Assembly: GCF_029537235.1 (NCBI RefSeq)
Contig: NZ_CP120638.1
Location: 2,854,501 to 2,918,500 of the forward strand
DNA: 64,000 nucleotides
Direction of reading: 5' to 3'
Source of the DNA: Rhizobium sp. 32-5/1
GTDB lineage: Bacteria; Pseudomonadota; Alphaproteobacteria; Rhizobiales; Rhizobiaceae
Of the stretch, positions 8,929 through 17,817 are shown in pieces; position 1 is the stretch's first letter, and the number at the start of each line of letters is the position of its first letter. The notes beneath the pieces were generated by a model. The model ran no database searches. It saw only the letters and a program-made list of their open reading frames with translations, and was not told the DNA's origin. The position numbers were made by a program, and so were the translations under genes.

Positions 8929-10368
8929 ATGGCAAAACGAAAAAGCACGGTCGTCAGCACGGGGATTATGGGACTGAACGAGATCCTGCGCGGCGGCCTG
9001 CCAGCCTCCAATCTTTATATGCTGCAGGGAGCGCCGGGATCCGGCAAGACAACAGCGGCGCTGCAATTCCTTCGGGCAGGGGTGGAGGCTGGAGAAAGCT
9101 GTATATATGTCACGCTATCTCAGACAGCTGCGGAGCTTGAAGCGATCGCTGTTTCGCACGGTTGGTCCTTGGACGGCATTCGCGTCGAAGAGCTCACGAC
9201 TTCCGGTACAGTCAGCGAAGCCGACGACCAGAGTATATTCCTGACAGCCGACCTTCGGCTGGATGAGACCCGAAAAGCTATTGAGGCTGCGATCGAACAA
9301 CACAAGCCGCGTCGCCTGGTCTATGATTCCCTCCTGGAGATACGCCTGATCACTGGGGATTCGCCCCGATTCCGACGCGAATTGATCGGCTTCAAGTCCT
9401 TCCTTGCCCAGCGCAATGTGGTGGCACTTTTGCTCGACACCCAGATTGCCAGCTACGACCGCAGCGGCGAGGAGGTCGAAGGACTGGCCCATGGGGTCAT
9501 TCGCTTCGATAAAGCCTTGGAAGAGTATGGTGGCGTCCGTCGCCGGGTGGAAGTGTCTAAGATGCGCGGTGTACCGATCGCAGATGGTTATCATGACATG
9601 GCCATCCGAGAAGGAGAGGGCGTGGTCGTATTTCCTCGGATCATGCCGAATATGGCGTCGGAAAACACCAAGGCGGAACTGATCAAGTCCGGCGTTGCAG
9701 CGCTTGATGATATGTTTGGCGGCGGCCAGGAGGCTGGCACGACAACGCTGGTGATCGGACAATCTGGCACCGGCAAATCGACGATGTCATCGCTCTATGC
9801 AACGGCGGCGCTCGAACGCGGCGAAAGCGTCGCGCTATTTCTATTCGAAGAGCGACTGGAGACATTCTTCCGCCGCTCCGAAGGCTTGGGCATGCAATTG
9901 CGGCAGTTCCACAAGGATGGCAAGCTGATCTTGCGGGACTTCAATCCAAACGAAATTTCGCCAGGTGAATTTGGCCAGATCGTCCAGGACGCAGTCACGC
10001 ATAACAAGGTTCGCGTGGTCGTCATCGACAGTCTAACCGGCTATCTGAACTCGCTGCCGCATCGGGAAAAGGCTGTCCGGGATATCCAGTCGCTTCTGAA
10101 ATTCCTTGCCCGTTCCGGCGTGCTGACCATGCTGATCGTCGCCCAGCATGGCCTTATCGGCCAGAATGTCAGCATCGACGTTGATGTCAGCTTCCTCGGG
10201 GATACTGTGCTCCTCTTGCGGATCATGGAACATGAAGGCCGCCTGCGCCGCAACATTACCGTCGTGAAGAAGCGTCACGGTCCGCATGACCTGAATATCC
10301 AGGAACTGCTCATTGAAAGTGGCAGCGTGAGTGTTGTCTCCTACAATCCTCTTCCTGATCCAAAATGA
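8929..10368 (+). CDS. KaiC-like RecA-type ATPase with two domains
   Basis: A 479-residue cytosolic protein with two KaiC/RecA domains. Domain 1 (about 1-240) has Walker A GAPGSGKT at 34-41; domain 2 has GQSGTGKS at 277-284 and a Walker B-like VVVIDS. The catalytic Glu pair of KaiC is kept in domain 2 (LFEER) but replaced by LSQ in domain 1 (VTLSQT). In the stretch DVSFLGDTVLLL the first KaiC phosphosite position is Ser while the second (Thr) appears to be Phe; this is an eye alignment. No kaiA or kaiB is nearby. The downstream HWE kinase starts inside its stop codon, so this is a KaiC-kinase-receiver signalling cassette rather than a proven clock. Confidence 0.88.
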   Translation: MAKRKSTVVSTGIMGLNEILRGGLPASNLYMLQGAPGSGKTTAALQFLRAGVEAGESCIYVTLSQTAAELEAIAVSHGWSLDGIRVEELTTSGTVSEADDQSIFLTADLRLDETRKAIEAAIEQHKPRRLVYDSLLEIRLITGDSPRFRRELIGFKSFLAQRNVVALLLDTQIASYDRSGEEVEGLAHGVIRFDKALEEYGGVRRRVEVSKMRGVPIADGYHDMAIREGEGVVVFPRIMPNMASENTKAELIKSGVAALDDMFGGGQEAGTTTLVIGQSGTGKSTMSSLYATAALERGESVALFLFEERLETFFRRSEGLGMQLRQFHKDGKLILRDFNPNEISPGEFGQIVQDAVTHNKVRVVVIDSLTGYLNSLPHREKAVRDIQSLLKFLARSGVLTMLIVAQHGLIGQNVSIDVDVSFLGDTVLLLRIMEHEGRLRRNITVVKKRHGPHDLNIQELLIESGSVSVVSYNPLPDPK

Positions 10369-11405
10369 AAGAGGCGTCCACCGAAAGCGAGCTGGACTGG
10401 GTGCTCGTCCTTGCTCCTTTTCGCAAGGATGCGGACTATATTGCGGCGTTTCTGCGAGAGCAGAAAATTGCCGTTAAATACAGGACCGCTGACGAGGATC
10501 TCAGCCACCACCTGTCTCACTCGCCAGGCGTCATTGTTATTACCCATGAGGCTTTAAGCCCACCCGTTGTCTCCAAGATTGGTGGGCATCTCGCGACACA
10601 GCCCGATTGGTCGGAGGTGCCGATTCTGGTCTTGCTGGAGAGATCCGCCCCCTTTGCCCGTATTCGCAGCCAGCTCGAACGGTCATGGCCGGGCGCGCGA
10701 TTGCTGTTTCATATGCGGCCCATCGCGCAGTTGGAATTGGTCAATAGCATTCAGACAAACCTGCTGGTGCGTTTGCGCCAGAAACAGGTGCGTGATGCGT
10801 TTGAGCGAGAAGTGGAGCTACGGCTGGAGCTCAATCACCGCATCAAGAATATTCTCGCCAGTGTGACGTCGATCTTTCAGATGACACGACGCGGCGCTTC
10901 GACCATTGAGGGCTTGGCGATAGACTTTACCGGGCGGCTGCATGCGCTGGCCAATGTACACACTGCCGTTTTTGAGGCAGGTGGAGAGGGCGTGGTGTTG
11001 TCCTCCGTCGTCGATCTGACTGTATCGCCGTACAATAGCGTTGGATTGAGCCGCATCGACGTTCATGGGCCCCCTGTCGAAGTCAGTCGCAATTCCGCGA
11101 CGACGATTGTGCTGTGCCTCCACGAATTAATCACCAACGCCATAAAATATGGTGCGCTCTCTGTGGATAGCGGAAGGGTCGACATTGTCTGGACGATCTC
11201 CAAAGACCTGACGCCGATATTCGCCTTGAGTTGGGCCGAGCGAGGCGGTCCTGAGGTCGTTGAGCCGACACGGCAGGGTTATGGTACGCGATATGTACGT
11301 TCTGCACTCGCATCCCTGTTCGGATCAAAGCCCGATATTGTGTTTGATTCTAAAGGGTTCCGTTGCAGCGTTACCGGCCCCCTTAGCCAATTGCGTTTGA
11401 ACTGA
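10365..11405 (+). CDS. HWE-family sensor histidine kinase
   Basis: A 346-residue soluble kinase. Residues 1-130 resemble a receiver-like fold without an obvious phospho-acceptor. The HWE/HisKA_2 dimerisation segment is ELNHRIKN with phospho-acceptor His about 158. The ATPase domain shows LHELITNAIKYGAL (N box) and LSWAERGGP (the WxE signature). There is no membrane segment, so the input must be cytosolic, plausibly the KaiC-like protein. The ATG overlaps the kaiC stop as ATGA, implying coupled translation and matched amounts. The likely partner is the receiver gene 150 bases downstream. Confidence 0.88.
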   Translation: MKEASTESELDWVLVLAPFRKDADYIAAFLREQKIAVKYRTADEDLSHHLSHSPGVIVITHEALSPPVVSKIGGHLATQPDWSEVPILVLLERSAPFARIRSQLERSWPGARLLFHMRPIAQLELVNSIQTNLLVRLRQKQVRDAFEREVELRLELNHRIKNILASVTSIFQMTRRGASTIEGLAIDFTGRLHALANVHTAVFEAGGEGVVLSSVVDLTVSPYNSVGLSRIDVHGPPVEVSRNSATTIVLCLHELITNAIKYGALSVDSGRVDIVWTISKDLTPIFALSWAERGGPEVVEPTRQGYGTRYVRSALASLFGSKPDIVFDSKGFRCSVTGPLSQLRLN

Positions 11406-11556
11406 AACAAAAAGCTCCACGGTAAAAAATCTTGGTAGCCTTCTCGTAAATTATTGAAAACAAACAAAATTTCTTTTGGATCAATTCCGCATGCAGCGCG
11501 TTAACGATCGATTGCATGTCAAGAGGCACTATGAGCGTTACGATGGAGCGACGGTA

Positions 11557-11928
11557 ATGGGCTGCAACGGCATAACGGTTCTGGTGGTCGAAGATGAGGT
11601 GCTTATTCGCATAGACATCGCTCAGACGCTTGAAGACGAAGGTTTCACCGTGTTTGAAGCCTCGGACGCTGAAGAGGCGATTGACATCCTGAGCAAGCAT
11701 TCCGAAATCAATCTGATGTTCACGGATATCGATATGCCCGGCAGTATCGACGGGTTGAAGCTTGCAACGGCCGTTCGCGACAGGTGGCCGCCCATCAGCA
11801 TCATCGTAACGTCCGGCCACCGGCAGATGAGCGACGATACGTTGCCCATCACGGGGCGGTTCTTCGCTAAGCCCTATGATGCCGCGCGCGTTATTCGCAC
11901 GATGAGGGATATGGTCGCCTCAGCCTGA
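11557..11928 (+). CDS. Stand-alone response-regulator receiver
   Basis: About 123 residues forming a single receiver domain with no output domain: acidic pocket VVEDE near the start, phospho-acceptor Asp about 57 in MFTDIDMPG, conserved Thr/Ser in IIVTSGH, and Lys in FFAKPYD. In-frame starts further upstream (11476, 11506) exist, but the ATG at 11557 begins the domain directly and has a GGAG site upstream. In HWE systems such lone receivers often act as phosphate sinks or relays. The inverted repeat CATGCA/TGCATG at 11490-11518 lies just upstream. Confidence 0.85.
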   Translation: MGCNGITVLVVEDEVLIRIDIAQTLEDEGFTVFEASDAEEAIDILSKHSEINLMFTDIDMPGSIDGLKLATAVRDRWPPISIIVTSGHRQMSDDTLPITGRFFAKPYDAARVIRTMRDMVASA

Positions 11929-11969
11929 AGACCCTGGCGGAAAGCGCTCTGCTTATCGCACAATTTTCG

Positions 11970-12008
11970 TATAATTCCCACTTTCTACCGACAGACATCA
12001 TTGTCTGT
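11970..12008 (+). promoter_or_regulatory. Promoter -10 box and perfect inverted repeat before the ArsR-type regulator
   Basis: TATAAT at 11970-11975 is a consensus -10 box. Sixteen bases on is the inverted repeat ACAGACA (11991-11997) / TGTCTGT (12002-12008), close to the expected transcript start. The position suits an autoregulatory operator, or a small hairpin in the leader. Confidence 0.45.
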
Positions 12009-12090
12009 GCCCGATTTTGTGGCCAAGCCTGCGATTGCTTCTTTGCCCGAATTGCTGATACTTATGAGCAATTATTGGTATGGTTGGAAG

Positions 12091-13011
12091 ATGACTGGAA
12101 AAGTTCTCGTAATTGATCCCTTGGAGCGGCAGGACATCATCAAGGGACTGGCCAGCGAGGTTCGAGTCTCTATTTTGAAGATTCTTCGCTCAGGTGCCAA
12201 GAACGTCAATACGATCGCCCATGAACTGAACCTGCCGCAGTCCACTGTGTCGGCGAACCTTCAGATCCTGGAGGATGTCGGTCTTATTACCTCCCATGGC
12301 GAGAAGGCAAAAAAGGGTAGCCAGAAGGTTTGCCAGTCCGCGTTCAAGGAAATTCTCGTCGCATTTCGCGAGGACGTTGCGGCAGCCAGGGACGATTCTA
12401 TCGAGGTCTCGATGCCACTGGGGCTTTACGGCCAGTTCGATATTATGGGGCCGTGCGGCCTCTGTTCCCGCGAAGGCGTCATCGGCCTGCTCGACGTGCC
12501 GGATACCTTTTTGGATCCCGACCGAATGAAGGCAGGCCTGTTGTGGTTTACATGCGGCTTCGTCGAATACCAGTTCCCAAACAATACACTTCTCAGGAAA
12601 GCGAAGCCCAAGGCTCTCGAATTCTCCATGGAACTTAGTTCAGAAGTGCCCGGCACCGCCGCAGACTGGCCTTCTGACATCTTCATGGAGGTCAACGGGG
12701 TGGAAATAGGCCGTTGGACCTCTCCAGGGGACTTCGGTGACAAGCGCGGCGCCTATACGCCCGCCTGGTGGAAACTCGCAGGATCGCAATACGGCAAGCT
12801 GAAGAACTGGCGCATCAACCACGAGGGCAGCTACATCGACGGCGTCAAGATCTCCAATATCACTCTGGACGACCTCGCGATCGACAAGCATCGGTCGATC
12901 CGAATGCGGATCGGCGTGAAGGAGAATGCCGAGCATCCGGGTGGCATCAACATCTTTGGTCGCGGCTTCGGGAATTACGACCAGGATATCGTCCTGCGCA
13001 TTCTGGTGTGA
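12091..13011 (+). CDS. ArsR-type one-component regulator with large C-terminal domain
   Basis: About 306 residues. Residues 8-95 form an ArsR-like winged helix (LASEVRVSILKILRSG, then QSTVSANLQILEDVGLI). The remaining 200 residues are an unfamiliar domain with a CGLC pair, WPSDIFMEVNGVEIG and many Trp/Gly, resembling a carbohydrate-binding beta-sandwich more than a metal site. Canonical ArsR metal sensors are about 100 residues, so this is an extended type. It sits directly upstream of the GH51 arabinofuranosidase and its ABC transporter in the same direction, so sensing an arabinoside is the natural inference. The start is uncertain: TTG 12001 and ATG 12064 are also in frame. Confidence 0.75.
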   Translation: MTGKVLVIDPLERQDIIKGLASEVRVSILKILRSGAKNVNTIAHELNLPQSTVSANLQILEDVGLITSHGEKAKKGSQKVCQSAFKEILVAFREDVAAARDDSIEVSMPLGLYGQFDIMGPCGLCSREGVIGLLDVPDTFLDPDRMKAGLLWFTCGFVEYQFPNNTLLRKAKPKALEFSMELSSEVPGTAADWPSDIFMEVNGVEIGRWTSPGDFGDKRGAYTPAWWKLAGSQYGKLKNWRINHEGSYIDGVKISNITLDDLAIDKHRSIRMRIGVKENAEHPGGINIFGRGFGNYDQDIVLRILV

Positions 13012-13029
13012 CGAGCCTGCGATACCCTC

Positions 13030-13098
13030 TTGACGAACGCGACTCCTCGGAGCTTATTATACCGTATAGACGGATACAAACCGGATAATACGATATAA
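13030..13098 (+). promoter_or_regulatory. Promoter/operator candidate of the arabinofuranosidase operon
   Basis: TTGACG at 13030-13035 and TATTAT at 13055-13060 form a possible promoter with long (19) spacing. Overlapping and following it are the palindrome ATACCGTAT (13059-13067) and the related ATACGATAT (13088-13096), one about 29 bases after the other, plus a CGGATA direct repeat (13071 and 13082). This layout suits binding by the regulator encoded just upstream. Confidence 0.4.
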
Positions 13099-13117
13099 AT
13101 AGTCGATGGGGAGGAGC

Positions 13118-14626
13118 ATGGAGGCTCGGGTAACAGCGCACGCGCGCTATATAATCGCGGATATTGACAAACGGCTGTACGGATCCTTCCTCGAACATCT
13201 TGGAAGAGCGGTCTACACCGGCATTTACGAACCGGGCCATTCGACTGCCGATGAAAACGGTATGCGTCGCGACGTGCTGGACCTGGTTCGCGGGCTCGAC
13301 ACGCCGGTCTGCCGTTATCCCGGAGGCAATTTCGTCTCTGCCTATAACTGGGAAGACGGCATCGGCCCAAAGAACGAGCGTCCCACCCGTCTTGATCTCG
13401 CCTGGCGAACGGCCGAGTCCAATCAGGTCGGCATCCACGAATTTGCGGATTGGGCGAAGGCTGCGGGCACGGATATGATGCTTGCCGTTAATCTCGGGTC
13501 CCGTGGTTTGGATGATGCCCGGAATTTCGTCGAATATGTCAATCATCCAGGTGGAAGCTACTGGTCCGACCTTCGCCGCAAGAACGGTCAGGCAGATCCC
13601 TGGAACGTCAAGCTCTGGTGCCTCGGCAATGAAATGGACGGCCCCTGGCAGGTCGGTCACAAAACGGCGGTCGAGTATGGCCATCTGGCGAACGAAACCG
13701 CCAAGGCGCTGCGCGCTTTCGACGAAAGTCTCGAGCTTGTGGTCTGTGGCTCGTCACATTCCGAAATGCCCACCTATCCCCAATGGGAAGCGACGGTGCT
13801 GGAAGAAACCTACGATCAGGTCGACTACATCTCGCTGCATATGTATTTTGAAAACTACGAGAAGAAGACCTCGGAATTTTTGGCGTTGCCCGAAAAGCTC
13901 GACCGCTATATCGGCACGGTCGGGGGCGTCATCGGCTATGTAAAGGCAAAGAAGCGCTCGAAGAAGGACGTTCGTATTTCCTTTGATGAGTGGAACGTAT
14001 GGTACCACGAGCGCCGCAGCGATGCGAAACGCATGAAGGAGTGGGATTGGCCGCATGCTCCGGTTTTGCTGGAGGACGTCTATAATTTTGAAGACGTGCT
14101 TCAGGTCGGCTGCATCCTCAATACATTTATCCGCCGGGCGGATGTCGTGCGCATCGCCTGCATAGCCCAGTTGGTCAATGTTATCGCACCGATCATGACG
14201 GAACCGGGTGGTGCCGCCTGGCGCCAGACAATCTACTACCCCTTTCAGTTTGCTTCGAACCATGGACGCGGCACTGCACTGCGCCTTGATGTCGATTGCG
14301 CCCACTACGATGCCGATATCGCCGCTGATGTCTCGTATCTAGACATCGCAGGGGTACATGACGGGGATGCCGGCACCCTCACCTTCTTTGCGATCAACCG
14401 CCATGGTGAGGAGCCCATGACGATCAATCTCTCCGTCGAAGGTTTCGGCAAGGCACGTGGCGTCGAGCACACGCTCATCAAACACGACAATCTTGAAGCC
14501 CGCAACACCAAGGAAGCGCCGGCTACTGTCGCTCCCGCAAAGGTTGACGGCGCCAGGATCTCGGAAAAGGGCGTTGAAGTCACCGTACCTCCATATTCCT
14601 ACTCAATGATCAGGATCACACTTTGA
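13118..14626 (+). CDS. abfA: GH51 alpha-L-arabinofuranosidase
   Basis: A 502-residue intracellular glycosidase of family GH51 that releases arabinose from the ends of arabino-oligosaccharides. The fold starts with YGSFLEHLGRAVYTGIYEPG; the catalytic acid/base is Glu about 172 in GNEMDG and the nucleophile is Glu about 291 in FDEWNVWY. There is no signal peptide, so short oligomers must be imported first, which fits the ABC transporter encoded next. I choose ATG 13118, which has GGGGAGGAG at 13108-13115, over the ATG at 13106 that lies within that ribosome site. The site matches eight of nine bases of the cuckoo RNA loop complement. Confidence 0.92.
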   Translation: MEARVTAHARYIIADIDKRLYGSFLEHLGRAVYTGIYEPGHSTADENGMRRDVLDLVRGLDTPVCRYPGGNFVSAYNWEDGIGPKNERPTRLDLAWRTAESNQVGIHEFADWAKAAGTDMMLAVNLGSRGLDDARNFVEYVNHPGGSYWSDLRRKNGQADPWNVKLWCLGNEMDGPWQVGHKTAVEYGHLANETAKALRAFDESLELVVCGSSHSEMPTYPQWEATVLEETYDQVDYISLHMYFENYEKKTSEFLALPEKLDRYIGTVGGVIGYVKAKKRSKKDVRISFDEWNVWYHERRSDAKRMKEWDWPHAPVLLEDVYNFEDVLQVGCILNTFIRRADVVRIACIAQLVNVIAPIMTEPGGAAWRQTIYYPFQFASNHGRGTALRLDVDCAHYDADIAADVSYLDIAGVHDGDAGTLTFFAINRHGEEPMTINLSVEGFGKARGVEHTLIKHDNLEARNTKEAPATVAPAKVDGARISEKGVEVTVPPYSYSMIRITL

Positions 14627-14684
14627 TTTGAAAATGAAAACATGTGAGCGGCGGGAGGCCGTGAACAAAAGGGAGGAGAATAAG

Positions 14685-15959
14685 ATGTCGAGATTACGGA
14701 ACTTTGCAAAGTGCATGCTACTGGCAACAGGGCTTTTCGCGTCGGCGGCCCAGGCGCAAGAAACTGTCGCCTGGTGGGATTTCCTGAGTGGCGGTGATGG
14801 TGTCCGCATGAAGCAGATGATCACCGATTTCAATGCTGCCCATGAAGGCAAGATCAAGATCGACGCGACGACGCTGGAATGGGGCACGCCCTTCTACTCG
14901 AAGGTGCAAACCTCCGCTTCTGTCGGCGAGGCGCCGGATATCATGACCTACCACGCAAGCCGCATTCCACTCGCGGTCAAGCAGGGCATTCTTCAGGAAA
15001 TTACCGCCGATGATTGGTCCAAGATGGGCCTTTCGAAGGATGATTATGCCGATGCCACCTGGAGCGCTGTGTCCGTGGATGACAAGCAATATGCAGTGCC
15101 CTTCGATACCCACCCGATTGTCCTCTACTATAACAAGGATGCGCTCGCCAAAGCTGGTCTGCTGACAGAGGATGGCAAGCCGAAAGGACTCGACAGTCGT
15201 GAGAACTTCGAGGCTACACTGAAGGGACTGAAGGCCGCAGGCGTGAAGTACCCGCTTGGCTCAGTGACGGCCGATGGCAACTTCATGTTCCGGACCATCT
15301 ACTCCTTCATGGGCCAGCAGGATGGGGAGCTTCTGACCGACGGCGAGTTCCTCGCCGGTAACAACGGCGAAAAGCTGCAGAACGTGCTTGCTCTCCTCCA
15401 GGGATGGACCAAGGACGGATTGCAATCCACCTATACCGATTACCCTGCGACGGTCGCGCTGTTTACCTCCGGTGAAGCGGCCATGATGATCAACGGTGTC
15501 TGGGAGGTGCCGACCATGGTCGATCTTCAGAAGCAGGGTAAACTGTTCGAGTGGGGCGCCGTCGAACTGCCGGTCCTCTTCAACCATGCCTCGACCTATG
15601 CGGACAGCCATGCTTTTGCCATTCCTGCCAACAAGGGCAAGGAGATGACCGCCGAGAAAAGGGCGGCTGTGCTTGAAGTCATTTCTTGGCTTTCCAAGAA
15701 CTCGCTCCATTGGGCCAGTGCCGGTCACATTCCTGCCTATGGTCCGGTGACGGCTTCGGCGGAATATAAGGCAATGGAGCCGAATGCGACATATTCCCCG
15801 CTGACGGCCAATATGATCTTCGATCCCAAGACGCCACTTGCCGGCGTTGCCGGGCCGATCTTCGACGTCATGTCTACCTACTTCGTTCCAACACTCAACA
15901 ACGAGATGGAGCCGGCCAAAGCCGTCGAGGAGATCAAGGCGGAACTGAACGATCTGTAA
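14685..15959 (+). CDS. Sugar ABC transporter substrate-binding protein (CUT1)
   Basis: A 424-residue periplasmic solute-binding protein of family 1. A classical signal peptide (MSRLRNFAKCMLLATGLFAS, then AQA) precedes the mature start ETVAWWDFLSGGDG. Family features include DIMTYHASRIPLAV near 85 and AAMMINGVWEVPTM near 270. GGGAGGAG at 14671-14678 fixes the start at 14685. It lies 58 bases after the arabinofuranosidase gene and before two permease genes, so its ligand is probably an arabinose-containing oligosaccharide. That assignment is inference from context. Confidence 0.9.
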   Translation: MSRLRNFAKCMLLATGLFASAAQAQETVAWWDFLSGGDGVRMKQMITDFNAAHEGKIKIDATTLEWGTPFYSKVQTSASVGEAPDIMTYHASRIPLAVKQGILQEITADDWSKMGLSKDDYADATWSAVSVDDKQYAVPFDTHPIVLYYNKDALAKAGLLTEDGKPKGLDSRENFEATLKGLKAAGVKYPLGSVTADGNFMFRTIYSFMGQQDGELLTDGEFLAGNNGEKLQNVLALLQGWTKDGLQSTYTDYPATVALFTSGEAAMMINGVWEVPTMVDLQKQGKLFEWGAVELPVLFNHASTYADSHAFAIPANKGKEMTAEKRAAVLEVISWLSKNSLHWASAGHIPAYGPVTASAEYKAMEPNATYSPLTANMIFDPKTPLAGVAGPIFDVMSTYFVPTLNNEMEPAKAVEEIKAELNDL

Positions 15960-16049
15960 TCCTCCCACGCATGGCCGCAGCAAAGTGCTGCGGCCATGCG
16001 TGCCGCGCCATCGGGCCGCGTTATCGGAATGACGGGAGATTGCGACGCC

Positions 16050-16933
16050 ATGCTCAGGAACAAACGAAGTGAGACCTGGATCGCCGCTGCGCTGGTGGCG
16101 CCCTTCTTGGCGATCTACGGTCTCGTTTTCATCTATCCGACGATCAAGCTCTTCATGATTAGCTTTACCGATGCGCCGCTGATCGGCAGCGGCGCCTATG
16201 TCGGCTTTGAAAACTATACGCGTCTGTGGGGCGAACGACGCTTCAATGTCGCACTGTGGAACACCGCCTATTTTGTCATCCTGACAGTCGTGCCAGGTAC
16301 GTTCGCGGCTTTCGCCATTGCGCTCGGTATTAACCGCCTTGCCGGCCGACTGCAGACGTTCGTGCTGGCGCTGTTCTTCCTGCCCTACATCCTGCCCGTG
16401 TCGGTCGTTTACCTGGTCTGGGACTGGACGCTCAATTTTCAGTTCGGAATCGCGATGCATATCTTTGACATGCTGGGTATGAACCGGGTGCCGGTGTTCA
16501 AGTCAACGACCTGGTTCATGCCCGCCGTCGCCTTCATCACGATCTGGTGGACCGCAGGCTTCTCCATCCTTCTCTTTCTTGCGGGCCTGCGAGCGATTCC
16601 GGCCGAAATCTATGAGGCAGCTGCGCTCGACAATGCGCGGCGCTGGGCCACTTTCCGCCGGATCACTTGGCCATTGATGTGGCCGGTCACGGCTCTCGTA
16701 TTGACTATCCAGTTGATCCTGCAACTGAAAATCTTCGATCAGGTCTACCTTTTTCAACAGGTGGACGACCCAACGATAACCTTGTTCTCGTTTACTACGT
16801 CTTCCAGCGTGCATTTCAATCCGACCAGGGCGGCCGCGCGGCGGCGGCGGCAGTCGTGCTATTTCTGATCGTCATTGTCGTTTCGGTGATCAACTTTCAG
16901 CTCACACGGCTTTCAAAAGGAGGTGCGCGATGA
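16050..16933 (+). CDS. Sugar ABC transporter permease, MalF-type, frameshifted
   Basis: An inner-membrane permease with six predicted helices and the ATPase-docking EAA motif (IYEAAALDNARRWATF). The frame breaks in a five-T run at 16750-16754; one added T continues as FSTGGRPNDNLVLVYYVFQR, the conserved GGP-N region of CUT1 permeases, and gives 294 residues. The stop overlaps the next permease start as ATGA. I take ATG 16050, with GGGAG at 16034-16038; ATG 16029 is an alternative. Together with the following gene it forms the channel of the arabinoside importer. Confidence 0.88.
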
Positions 16934-17772
16934 CTCCAGCCACGGCCCAGCGGCTCAATATGGCCGGCCTTGCCATCACGCTCACCACGGTCCTGTTTGC
17001 AGTGCTCTGGGCATTTCCCCTTTACTGGGGCGTGGTCTCTTCGTTGAAGCCGGAAGACGAAGTGGTCCGTCCTTATATCGAGTTGTGGCCGGATACATTC
17101 ACGATCTCTCACTATGTCTTCGCCCTGACGCAGACGCAGATCGGTACATGGTATCTAAACTCGATCGCAACCGCACTGGCGATTACTGTACTCACCGTCT
17201 CCTCTTCGCTGCTGTGCGGCTACGCGATCTCGCAACTCGAATTCCGATTCCGGCGACCGCTCTGGTGGCTGATCCTGGCGAGCTTCATGGTCCCGATGCA
17301 AACCATGATCGTCAACCATTTCGAACTCGTCGCTAGTCTCGGGTTACTCAACACCTGGGCTGGTATAGTGCTGCCGCAACTGATCCATCCGGTCATCATT
17401 ATCGTCTACAAGCAATTCTTCGACGGGGTTCCGAAAGACTTTCGCGAAGCTGCCGTAATGGACAATGCCTCGGAATGGCGCATTCTCACGCGGGTTTACA
17501 TGCCGATGAACTGGGGAGTGACCACGGCGCTCGCGATCGTCACCTTTATTTGGTCCTGGAATGCCTTCCTCTGGCCGTTCTTGGCTGTGACGCAGACCGA
17601 CATGATGACGATCACTGTTGGCATTACGCAGGTCAACGACGCCTTCGGGGTCTACTATGCCCGTCAGCTTTCCGCAGCCGTGCTCGCCGGCTTGCCGGTC
17701 GCCATCGCCTATCTCGTGTTCCAACGACGCGTAACCGAAGCCATTACATTGTCTGCCGGTATCAAGGGATGA
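16930..17772 (+). CDS. Sugar ABC transporter permease, MalG-type
   Basis: A 280-residue CUT1 permease with six hydrophobic segments and an EAA loop (FREAAVMDNASEWRILTRVYMP near 173-194). The start overlaps the preceding permease stop (ATGA). It completes the membrane part of the arabinoside importer. No ATPase gene follows on this strand; the candidate ATPase gene is convergent, just downstream. Confidence 0.92.
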   Translation: MTPATAQRLNMAGLAITLTTVLFAVLWAFPLYWGVVSSLKPEDEVVRPYIELWPDTFTISHYVFALTQTQIGTWYLNSIATALAITVLTVSSSLLCGYAISQLEFRFRRPLWWLILASFMVPMQTMIVNHFELVASLGLLNTWAGIVLPQLIHPVIIIVYKQFFDGVPKDFREAAVMDNASEWRILTRVYMPMNWGVTTALAIVTFIWSWNAFLWPFLAVTQTDMMTITVGITQVNDAFGVYYARQLSAAVLAGLPVAIAYLVFQRRVTEAITLSAGIKG

Positions 17773-17776
17773 GGTA

Positions 17777-17806
17777 GAGGAGGGGATTGCGGCAGATCCC
17801 TCCTTG
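17777..17806. terminator. Bidirectional hairpin between permease and ATPase genes
   Basis: AGGAGGG-GAT and ATC-CCTCCT pair around a short loop between two convergent genes, giving a strong stem on both strands. There is no long T run, so termination strength is uncertain. Confidence 0.5.
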
Positions 17807-17817
17807 GCTTTAGCCCT

